From: CAZVLQ01 sp964628185
Lineage (GTDB): Bacteria; Pseudomonadota; Zetaproteobacteria; Mariprofundales; Mariprofundaceae
DNA: 36,868 nucleotides
Reading direction: 5' to 3'
NCBI GenBank assembly: GCA_964628185.1
Contig: CAZVLQ010000019.1
Coordinates: 1 to 36,868 of the forward strand
The position numbers and the translations under genes are program-made. The notes beneath the pieces were generated by a model that ran no database searches, had not been told where the DNA came from, and saw nothing but the letters and a program-made list of their open reading frames with translations. Positions 7,948 through 16,000 of the stretch are shown piece by piece; position 1 is the first letter of the stretch, and every line of letters starts with the position of its first letter.

Positions 7948-8032
7948 GCCGGAGTGGTGGAATTGGTAGACACGCCATCTTGAGGGGGTGGTGGGGCAAC
8001 CCGTGCTGGTTCGAGTCCAGTCTCCGGCACCA
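7948..8032 (+). tRNA. tRNA-Leu (anticodon GAG)
   Basis: A full class II cloverleaf can be folded. The acceptor stem is GCCGGAG/CTCCGGC, followed by A and an encoded CCA. The D arm is GGAATTGGTAGAC, the anticodon stem CCATC/GGTGG has loop TTGAGGG with anticodon GAG, there is a variable arm, and the T loop is TTCGAGT. It sits 10 bases after secG. Confidence 0.96.
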
Positions 8033-8057
8033 TATCCGGGTTCAGGGATAACCCGTC

Positions 8058-9098
8058 ATGCAATACCATAACCTGGGCAAAACGGATATCAGGGTTTCCG
8101 CCATCTGCCTTGGCACGATGACGTGGGGCGGACAGAACACCGCGAATGACGCCTTCGCGCAAATGGATTATGCCCTGGACCGGGGAATAAATTTCTTCGA
8201 TACGGCCGAGCTGTATGCCATTCCACCCAGGGCCGAAACCTGCGGCGCTACGGAACGCATCATCGGCCGGTGGTTTAAGCGATCCGGCAAGCGGGATCAC
8301 ATCATCCTGGCCTCCAAGGTGTGTGGTCCCACCACCTGGTGTCCGCATATCCGGGCGGGTCAGGCGCGGCTGGATGCAAAGAACATAACCGCCGCCTGCG
8401 AAGCCAGCCTCAAACGGCTGCAAACGGACCGCATCGACCTTTATCAGGTGCACTGGCCTGAACGAAAAACCAATTTCTTCGGCAAACTGGGCTATATGCA
8501 GGAAGAAGATACGGATGCCACGCCGATCGAGGAAACCCTTTCAGCCCTGGAAGGCCTCGTTCGCTCCGGCAAGGTGCGCCACATCGGCATCTCCAATGAA
8601 ACGCCGTGGGGCGTCATGCGTTACCTGCATCTGGCGGAAACCGGGGGCCTGCCGCGCATCGCCTCCATCCAGAATCCCTACAATCTGCTCAATCGCAGCT
8701 TCGAGGTGGGACTGGCTGAAATTGCCTGCCGTGAACAGGTGGGACTGCTGGCCTATTCGCCGCTGGCCTTCGGCGCACTGTCCGGCAAATACCTGCGCGG
8801 GGCACGCCCGCACGGGGCTCGCCTCACGCTGTTTCCGGATTACACGCGCTATACGAATCCACAAGGCGTGGCGGCGACGTCCGAATATGTGGCGCTGGCC
8901 CGCAAACACGGCCTTGATCCCGCCCAAACGGCGCTGGCCTTCGTGCTAACCCGGCCGTTTCTCACCGCAGCCATCATTGGCGCCACCACGATGACACAGT
9001 TAAAAAGCAACATCGCCAGCATTGATCTGCAACTGCCGGAAAGTGTTATGGCGTGCATCGAAGCCATCCACGCCAGATCTTCCAACCCCTGCCCCTGA
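8058..9098 (+). CDS. Aldo/keto reductase, Tas-like
   Basis: This 346-residue NADPH-dependent oxidoreductase resembles E. coli Tas along its length. The catalytic tetrad can be placed: Asp and Tyr in FFDTAELYAIP, Lys in ILASKVCG, His in LYQVHWPE. The cofactor-binding SNETPWGVM and the C-terminal IIGATTMTQLKSNI are also visible. The substrate is unknown. In many proteobacteria the place after secG-tRNA-Leu is taken by rimP-nusA or the nuo operon, so this gene is a local insertion. A small stem (CGGGTT/AACCCG, 8037-8055) lies between the tRNA and the start. Start ATG 8058; ribosome-binding site weak. Confidence 0.9.
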   Translation: MQYHNLGKTDIRVSAICLGTMTWGGQNTANDAFAQMDYALDRGINFFDTAELYAIPPRAETCGATERIIGRWFKRSGKRDHIILASKVCGPTTWCPHIRAGQARLDAKNITAACEASLKRLQTDRIDLYQVHWPERKTNFFGKLGYMQEEDTDATPIEETLSALEGLVRSGKVRHIGISNETPWGVMRYLHLAETGGLPRIASIQNPYNLLNRSFEVGLAEIACREQVGLLAYSPLAFGALSGKYLRGARPHGARLTLFPDYTRYTNPQGVAATSEYVALARKHGLDPAQTALAFVLTRPFLTAAIIGATTMTQLKSNIASIDLQLPESVMACIEAIHARSSNPCP

Positions 9099-9125
9099 GA
9101 AAAAAAGTGTCAGGAACCTTTTTTC
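9099..9125 (+). terminator. Weak terminator-like hairpin after the aldo/keto reductase
   Basis: GAAAAAA (9099-9105) pairs with TTTTTTC (9119-9125) around GTGTCAGGAAC. The stem is A/T only apart from one pair, so termination would be inefficient. The core GTGTCAGGAACCTTTTTTC resembles a short interspersed motif seen in other proteobacterial genomes (from memory). Confidence 0.35.
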
Positions 9126-9177
9126 TTTCCGGTCTGCGAAGACGGGTAATACGTGCTATCTTTATATTACAGAGACA

Positions 9178-9212
9178 TCCGCACCATCCCCGCTGCGGGG
9201 GGATGGTGCGGA
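9178..9212 (+). promoter_or_regulatory. Perfect 14-bp hairpin upstream of the 60-residue protein gene and putA
   Basis: TCCGCACCATCCCC (9178-9191) is exactly complementary to 9199-9212, with the seven-base loop GCTGCGG. No T run follows, so it is not a standard terminator. It ends 32 bases before an ATG. It would lie in the 5' leader of the downstream genes if transcription starts in the AT-rich stretch at about 9155-9172. Leader stability element, operator and attenuator are all possible. Confidence 0.6.
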
Positions 9213-9244
9213 GGCGTAGCAGCATATGAACCCGGGAGGCGATC

Positions 9245-9427
9245 ATGCCTGAAATACATGTGGAACTTTCCAGCAATGAAGTGGAAATTCTGCACAACGT
9301 ACTGGAAAATGAGCTGTCCGACCTGCGCATGGAAATCGCGGACACGGACAGACAGGAATACAGGGAACAACTGAAAACACGCAAAGCAGCCATCCGCAAG
9401 CTTCTGGACGCCGTGAGCACGGCCTGA
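9245..9427 (+). CDS. Conserved small acidic helical protein (60 aa), function unknown
   Basis: The predicted protein is highly charged and almost entirely helical, with the core VELSSNEVEILHNVLENEL and SDLRMEIADTDRQEYRE. I recall a widespread family of uncharacterised bacterial proteins of this length with the phrase LSDLRMEIADTD, which argues that it is real. GGGAGG lies six bases before the ATG. There is no membrane segment, signal or metal motif. It ends 13 bases before putA and is probably co-transcribed with it; a link to proline catabolism is position-based inference only. Confidence 0.8.
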   Translation: MPEIHVELSSNEVEILHNVLENELSDLRMEIADTDRQEYREQLKTRKAAIRKLLDAVSTA

Positions 9428-9440
9428 CCCGTCAAGGGGA

Positions 9441-12350
9441 ATGGCCATGATAACAAACGGTGCGTTGCAGCCCCGCATCGAGGACATCGGAGGCCGGTTG
9501 CTTGCACGGTCAAGGGAGGCCGGGCAACAGCAGCCCCTGTCCAGCCGCTGGCAAGGGGAATTCATGCGGCGACTGGAGCAGGACGCCCGTTTCCGCGTAC
9601 AGGCGCTGCGCTTTATTGACGTGCTTCCCGCACTGGATGACGACGTGGACCTGGCCCGCCATCTGCGGGAATATTTCAGCCAGGAAGATTTTCCGCTGCC
9701 GGAGCCGGTCAAATGGGGCATTGGACACGCTTCAGCGGCGGCGCATGTGCTGGCGCCGCTGCTGCGCAGGGTCGTGGAATGGATCGGTCAGCGTTTCATC
9801 GCCGGGGAAAGCGCGGATGACGCCTTCCGGGCCATTGAACGCCTGCATGCAAAGGGCAGGCAGGCATCACTGGATATACTCGGTGAGGCGGTACTTTCCG
9901 CCTCCGAGGCCCGGGACTACCAGGAACAATACCTGGCGCTGATTGAGGCGCTGGCACCGCGGCTTGCCGGCCTGAACGAAAAACTTCAGCTTTCGATCAA
10001 GGTCTCCTCGCTGTATTCCCGGATCGACCCGCTGGCGCCGGAAAAAAGCAGTGCTGCGATCCGGGCACGCCTGCGCCCCATCCTGCGGGCCGTCCGGGCG
10101 CAGGGCGGCGGTATCACGCTGGATATGGAACATTATGATACCCGGGACATCGCCCTGCGCACGTTCAGGGATATCCTCAGTGAAACGGAATTTGCCGACT
10201 GGCCCGATTGCGGCATCGCCATTCAGGCCTACCTGAAAGACACCGAACAGGGCCTGGGCGCATTGATTGAGTGGGCGGGTACGCGCAGTGCTCCAATCCA
10301 TATCCGCCTCGTGCGCGGGGCCTACCGGGATATGGAAACGGTGATCGCCCAACGTGAAGGCTGGCCCGTGCCGGTGTGGGAGACGAAAGGTCAAACGGAT
10401 GAAAACTACGAGCGCTGCCTGGCCCTGTTGCTGGCGCATGCGCAAACCGTTCGGCCGGCCATCGCCGGACACAATGTGCGCAGCATCGCCATGGCGCTGG
10501 CCCTGATCGAGGAGCAGGGTCTTGCCCCTTCCGCGTATGAATTTCAGATGCTCTATGGCATGGCCGGGGGCCTGCAGGCGGCCCTGACGGACATGGGACA
10601 CCCCCTGCGTATCTATGTGCCCGTCGGACCCATTATTCCCGGCATGGCCTACCTCGTGCGGCGACTGCTGGAAAATTCCGCCAACACGTCATTCCTGCGC
10701 CTGGCCTTCGTGGAGGAAACACCGGCGGCGGAATTGCTGGCGCCGCCCATCCCCGAAAAACCCCCCGCCACTCCCCGGTCCGTCTTCGTCAACGAACCGG
10801 TGCGCCGCTTCACTGAAAGCACTGAACGCCGGAATCTGGCGGATGCCATCCGTGAGGCGCGTGGCGAGCTGGGATGCCACTATCCGCTGCTGATTCATGG
10901 CCGCGGCGTGGATACGGCTGCCGCCATCACCTCGGTGAACCCGGCCAGACCGGCTGAAATTATCGGCCGGACCGCGGCGGCGGGGCGGGCCGAAGCCGAT
11001 GCGGCCGTGGCAGCGGCCGGTGAGGCGCTGGCAGACTGGCGGCAGCAGTCGGCCGCAGAACGCGGTGCGCTGCTGCGCCACGCCGCGGCCATACTTGCAA
11101 AACAGCGTGATCTGTTCGCAGCCCGGGAAATTCTGGAGGCGGCAAAACCGTGGCGCGAGGCTGATGCGGATGTCTGCGAAGCCATTGACTATCTCCGCTA
11201 CTATGCCGACCGGGCCGAAGAGATGGCGGCGGGGCGCAGCTTCGATGTGGCCGGAGAAATAAACCGCTATGTCTACCGGCCGCGCGGCGTGGCCGTGGTG
11301 ATTCCACCGTGGAATTTCCCGCTGGCGATCCTGACCGGCATGCTGGCCGCCGCGCTTGCCGCCGGCAATACGGCCATCGTCAAACCGTCCTCCCGGACGC
11401 CCGTCATTGCCGCCAGACTGACCGAACTGCTGATGCAGGCCGGGATACCCGCCGGCGTGGTAAATTTCCTGCCCGGAGAAGGGGCTGATGCGGGTGAATA
11501 TCTGGTGCTGCATCCTGGCGTTCACCTGATTGCCTTTACCGGTTCCATGCAAGTGGGCTGCCGTATCCAGCAACTGGCCGCATCCCGCATCCGCGAGCAG
11601 GGCCATATCAAGCATGTGATTGCCGAGATGGGAGGCAAGAACGCCATCATCGTGGATGCGGATGCGGACCTCGATGATGCCGTGGCCGGCGTTGTCGCCT
11701 CCGCCTTCGGATATGCCGGCCAGAAATGCTCGGCCTGCTCGCGCGTGATCACGGTGGGCAATATCCATGACGCCTTTGTGCACCGTCTCGGTGAGGCGGT
11801 GAAAAGTATGATCATCGGGTCGCCGGAAGCACCGGAAACCTTCATGGGACCGCTGATTTCAGCCGAGGCCCGGGCGCGCATCGCCCGCTGTATCGAGGCC
11901 GGCCGGTCCAGGGCGCATCTGGTCGTGCAGGTGGATGCCGGTGCGCCGGATGATGGATATTTCATCGGTCCGGCCGTGTTTACCGGGGTGTCACCGGAGG
12001 ATGCGCTGGCGCAGGAAGAGCTGTTCGGTCCGGTGCTGGCCGTACTGCGGGCCGCAAACTTCGACGAAGCCCTGCGTATCGCCAACAGCAGCCGCTATGC
12101 CCTGACCGGCGGCGTCTATTCGCGCAGTCCGGCGCATCTTCACAAGGCCAGCCATGTCTTCCGTGCAGGTAATCTATACCTGAACCGCGGGATTACCGGT
12201 GCCATCGTGGGCCGTCAGCCTTTCGGAGGGTTTGGTCTGAGCGGCACGGGCTTCAAGGCGGGCGGCCCGGATTATCTGCTTCAGTTCGTCCAGGCCGGAA
12301 CCATCACCGAAAATACCCTGCGCCGCGGCTTCGCCCCGGATACAGACTAG
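9441..12350 (+). CDS. putA: Bifunctional proline dehydrogenase / delta-1-pyrroline-5-carboxylate dehydrogenase PutA
   Basis: PutA oxidises proline to glutamate in two steps: an FAD proline dehydrogenase, with electrons to the quinone pool, then an NAD-dependent aldehyde dehydrogenase. The 969 residues divide into a helical N-terminus, a PRODH barrel (about 150-430; SIKVSSLYSR, LDMEHYD, AYLKDTEQG, RLVRGAY) and the P5CDH domain (about 470-960; PPWNFPLAI, AFTGSMQVG, EMGGKNAII, catalytic Cys in GQKCSACS, PFGGFGLSG). The length fits the short PutA class; there is no N-terminal ribbon-helix-helix domain, so it should not repress its own gene. AAGGGGA sits directly before ATG 9441, and the in-frame ATG at 9447 has better spacing. 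Confidence 0.96.
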   Translation: MAMITNGALQPRIEDIGGRLLARSREAGQQQPLSSRWQGEFMRRLEQDARFRVQALRFIDVLPALDDDVDLARHLREYFSQEDFPLPEPVKWGIGHASAAAHVLAPLLRRVVEWIGQRFIAGESADDAFRAIERLHAKGRQASLDILGEAVLSASEARDYQEQYLALIEALAPRLAGLNEKLQLSIKVSSLYSRIDPLAPEKSSAAIRARLRPILRAVRAQGGGITLDMEHYDTRDIALRTFRDILSETEFADWPDCGIAIQAYLKDTEQGLGALIEWAGTRSAPIHIRLVRGAYRDMETVIAQREGWPVPVWETKGQTDENYERCLALLLAHAQTVRPAIAGHNVRSIAMALALIEEQGLAPSAYEFQMLYGMAGGLQAALTDMGHPLRIYVPVGPIIPGMAYLVRRLLENSANTSFLRLAFVEETPAAELLAPPIPEKPPATPRSVFVNEPVRRFTESTERRNLADAIREARGELGCHYPLLIHGRGVDTAAAITSVNPARPAEIIGRTAAAGRAEADAAVAAAGEALADWRQQSAAERGALLRHAAAILAKQRDLFAAREILEAAKPWREADADVCEAIDYLRYYADRAEEMAAGRSFDVAGEINRYVYRPRGVAVVIPPWNFPLAILTGMLAAALAAGNTAIVKPSSRTPVIAARLTELLMQAGIPAGVVNFLPGEGADAGEYLVLHPGVHLIAFTGSMQVGCRIQQLAASRIREQGHIKHVIAEMGGKNAIIVDADADLDDAVAGVVASAFGYAGQKCSACSRVITVGNIHDAFVHRLGEAVKSMIIGSPEAPETFMGPLISAEARARIARCIEAGRSRAHLVVQVDAGAPDDGYFIGPAVFTGVSPEDALAQEELFGPVLAVLRAANFDEALRIANSSRYALTGGVYSRSPAHLHKASHVFRAGNLYLNRGITGAIVGRQPFGGFGLSGTGFKAGGPDYLLQFVQAGTITENTLRRGFAPDTD

Positions 12351-12360
12351 AGAGGAAAAC

Positions 12361-12990
12361 ATGGAAATCAGGGCGCTGCGCGATGCCATGGTAACCGAGC
12401 AGATTGAAGCACGGGGCGTATCCGATGCGCGCGTGCTGGCCGCCATGCGGAGCGTGCCCAGGCATGCCTTCGTTCCGGATGTTGATCCGCGCATGGCCTA
12501 TATGGATCATCCGCTTCCCATCGGCTGCGGCCAGACGATTTCCCAACCCTATATGGTGGCATACATGTGTGAGATTGCACAGCTGGCCGACAGTGACCGC
12601 GTGCTGGAAATCGGCACCGGTTCGGGCTATGGCGCCGCCATCCTTTCCAGGCTGGTGCGGCATGTTTACACCATTGATCTTGAACCGGCGCTGGCGCGGC
12701 TGGCGGAGCAGACCCTGCTATCGCTCGGCTATGCAAATATCAGTGTGAAAAGCGGCGATGGCTGCGTGGACTGGCAGGATGAAGCGCCGTTTGACGCGAT
12801 CATCGTCACCGCCGCAGCTGCGGATATCCCGCCGGAACTGCTCCGGCAACTGAAAGATGGCGGACGTCTCGTCATCCCCGTCGGCGGCCGCTTTTTCACC
12901 CAGCAACTCATGCTACTGGAAAAGCACGGCAAGCGCGTACGGCAAAGGGATATGATGCCCGTCCGCTTCGTCCCCCTGCGCCATACCTGA
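12361..12990 (+). CDS. pcm: Protein-L-isoaspartate O-methyltransferase
   Basis: The enzyme methylates isoaspartyl residues in aged proteins so that they can revert to aspartate. The 209-residue product has the family's LAAMRSVPRHAFVP, GCGQTISQPYMVAYM, SAM-binding VLEIGTGSGYGAAIL and DAIIVTAAA..IPPELLRQLK, and ends close to the usual length. It starts 10 bases after putA behind AGAGGAAAAC and is probably co-transcribed. It is not in the surE-pcm-nlpD-rpoS context common in gammaproteobacteria. Confidence 0.95.
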   Translation: MEIRALRDAMVTEQIEARGVSDARVLAAMRSVPRHAFVPDVDPRMAYMDHPLPIGCGQTISQPYMVAYMCEIAQLADSDRVLEIGTGSGYGAAILSRLVRHVYTIDLEPALARLAEQTLLSLGYANISVKSGDGCVDWQDEAPFDAIIVTAAAADIPPELLRQLKDGGRLVIPVGGRFFTQQLMLLEKHGKRVRQRDMMPVRFVPLRHT

Positions 12991-12992
12991 AT

Positions 12993-13040
12993 ACCCCGCA
13001 TATCACATGAAGGATTCCGAGTTCCAGGTTTGAGACGGCT
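12993..13040. repeat. Diverged fragment of the dispersed repeat (copy 3)
   Basis: The 48 bases resemble the reverse complement of the right end of copy 1 (about 243-289). They share CATGAAGGATTC exactly and about three quarters of positions overall. The fragment follows the pcm stop directly and ends about 50 bases before the glutamate dehydrogenase gene. Confidence 0.6.
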
Positions 13041-13088
13041 TTATGCGAGCTGCGCGCGCTGTTTCGCACAATGGTCTAAAATTCACTC

Positions 13089-16000
13089 ATGCGCACCTTA
13101 CGCGAACAACTGATTGAAGCCCTGGACGTAGCCAGGAAGCAACAGCATCTCCCCCGGCCGGAAGCACGTATTGGCGCCGTGCTGGTGCATGATTTCCTTT
13201 CACTGCTGCTGGCAACGGGACGGGCACGCACGGGCATGCGCTGGCGCATGGTCAGCCATGAACATCTGCACCGGCATGTTTTTACCATCCGCTGTCCCGA
13301 TCAGGCCTTTTACCTGGATGCCATCAAAAGCTATTTCGTACGCCACAATATTCAGCCGCTGGAGCAACAGGCCATGACTGTGCGGCTGACGCACGACGAT
13401 CAGTCATATCCCCGCCTCCGCCCCGCCTCCGCCTCACATGCGGGCGAGCCAGCCATGCTGATCGCCCTGCATGTTTCCGCCACCCTGGTGCCGGACGGCA
13501 GGCGCGTAGCAAGGCATCTGGCCGCCATCTTACGCGCAGTCGGTCTGACCGTACGGGATTTTTCCGCCATGCGTGCAAGCCTTACGGATGCCGCCACCCG
13601 GCTTGAGCAGGATTCACCCCGTGCCACTGAATTACTGCGGTGGATGAATGCGGACCGGTATATCTTCCTGGGTATGCAGGCCGGTAAAAAGCGGCTTGGA
13701 ATCTTCGCCAACCAGCAGATATGCGAACGTATCGTCCAGGGTATGGCGCCGGAGATTACCGCACTTCCCCCACCCGTCCGCCCGGGCGTGGAATGGATTC
13801 ACCTGCGCGCCGGTCAGCATCACCTGTATATCATCACCAGCCTGGATGTCGTCCGAATATGCTGGCGTGAAAAAAATGCCCTGAACCATCTCATACTGCT
13901 TGGCTATTTCTCCCGCAGCGCCCGCCATGCCAACGCCAGCCGCACCCCCCTGTTACGCCAGTGCTGGCAGGAACTGCTTGCCAGCCCGCCGCTGGCCCAG
14001 TCGGCATTTTACCGACGTGAGATCCGTACCATCTTTGATCGCCTGCCCAAACCACTGCTGCTTTCCTCACCGGCGGCGACATTACTGCCGCCGTTAAAGG
14101 CTATTGCCGATCTGACCGGCCCCACCCAGACGCATACGACGGTCTTCGCCCCTCGACCGGGTAACGTAAATCTTCTGCTGGCTGCGCTCCCGGCCGACCG
14201 CTTCGGCCCCAACGTATTAAGAGACCTGTTTGAGCGCCTGCGTAGTATTGATATCACGCCACATGCGCACCACGCCTTCGGTATCGGCGCCCACCGCCTG
14301 CTGCTGATCATGTTCACCTGTGCGAATGAGCCGGATACCGCGGCTATTGCGCACGCCGTACAGATGGCCGTGATTTTCTGGAAAGACCTTGCCAGAGCGC
14401 ATGTCCTTCAGCATGCCAGGTCCCTGGATATCCCCGGCATGCTTGCAAAGCTGGAGCAGGTTCCACTGCTGTATCAGGACCTGTTCCCGCCCGAGCAGTT
14501 TATCGGAGACATGCAGGCCCTGGACCGGGTGCGCAGCCACGACCGCGCCCGGGTGCACGTCCGCAAGTCCAATGGCGGTATCAATATCCAGGTTTTCACT
14601 CGCCGTCCTCAACCCCTGGGCGAACTGGTGTCAACGGTGGCCGCCTTTGGCCTGAACGCGATGAAGGAAGCCGTGGTTGAATTTACGGAAAGTGACACCA
14701 CGCTGTACCTGAGCAGCCTGTACTGCGCCTGCCCGTTTCCTTTGCTCCCTGACGACTTCGACCGCCTGACCCTTGCCCTGAGCCGGGTGTTGAATGATGA
14801 AGCGGACAACGAAGCCATCAATGCCCTGGTGCTGAGCGCCGGGCTGGATATCCAGCAGGTTGCGGTCATCGCCGCCCTGCGCAGTCACCTGGTACAGCTC
14901 CTGCCCGGCGCCGCGCCCCTGCTCCTGAACGCCATGCTGAATCGTTATCCGCGGGTAACGGCCCACCTGTACCGTATGTTCGAGGCGCAACATCGCCCGG
15001 CCATGCCCGAAACATACCAGGCACAGGCAGGCAAGGCCTTCGACAAGGCCATGGAAACGGTGCAAAGCCTGACCGACGATCGCTGGTTCCGCGCCCTGGC
15101 GGAGCTGGTGAAAGCGGGGATGCGCACCAATGCCTATGTGCGCAATCCGGCCACCCCGGTGGCCGTCAAGATCGACCCCTCCCGCCTGAGCTTTGCCCCC
15201 AGGCCTGTTCCATACAGGGAAATTTTCGTCCATGGCGTACATGTCGAAGGCGTGCATCTTCGCGCCGGCCCTATCGCCCGGGGAGGCCTGCGCTTTTCCG
15301 ACCGGCCGGCGGATTTTCGCACTGAAGTGCTTGAATTAATGGCCACCCAGACCGTAAAGAACGGACAAATCGTCCCCACCGGCGCCAAAGGCGGATTTGT
15401 TCTTCGCAATATCGCCGGCGAGCGTCCCTCTGAAACATTTATCCGCCGGCAATACCGCACGTTCGTCACCACGCTGCTTGCACTCACGGATAATCTTGCG
15501 CAGGGAAAGCTTAAGCCGCCGGCAGGCATCCGCATTTATCCGGATGATGAGAACGATCCCTATCTCGTCGTTGCGGCCGATAAAGGGACAGCCCGCTATT
15601 CCGATCTCGCCAATGAAGCGGCCGACAAGGCGGGCTTCTGGCTGGGCGACGCCTTTGCCAGTGGCGGCAGGTACGGCTACGACCACAAGGCCGTGGGCAT
15701 CACCGCCCGAGGCGCCTGGGTATGCGCCGTCCAGCATTTCACAAGCCTGGGCATAGATGCATGGCATGATCCCATTCGCATAATCGGGATCGGAGACATG
15801 GGCGGCGATGTGTTTGGCAACGGCATGCTGATAAATCCCGATATCCGTCTTGTCGCCGCCTTCAATCACAAACACATCTTTCTGGATCCCGAGCCCGACC
15901 CGAAGCGGGCCTTTACCGAGAGAAAACGACTGTTCGCGCAGGTGCTGGGCTGGGATGCCTATGATCCCGATGCCATTGGTCCCGGCGGCGGCGTTTATGC

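Noticed and set aside
8037..8055. CGGGTT/AACCCG stem after tRNA-Leu as a terminator
   Set aside because: The stem is only six base pairs and no T run follows. It may be a processing structure or chance.
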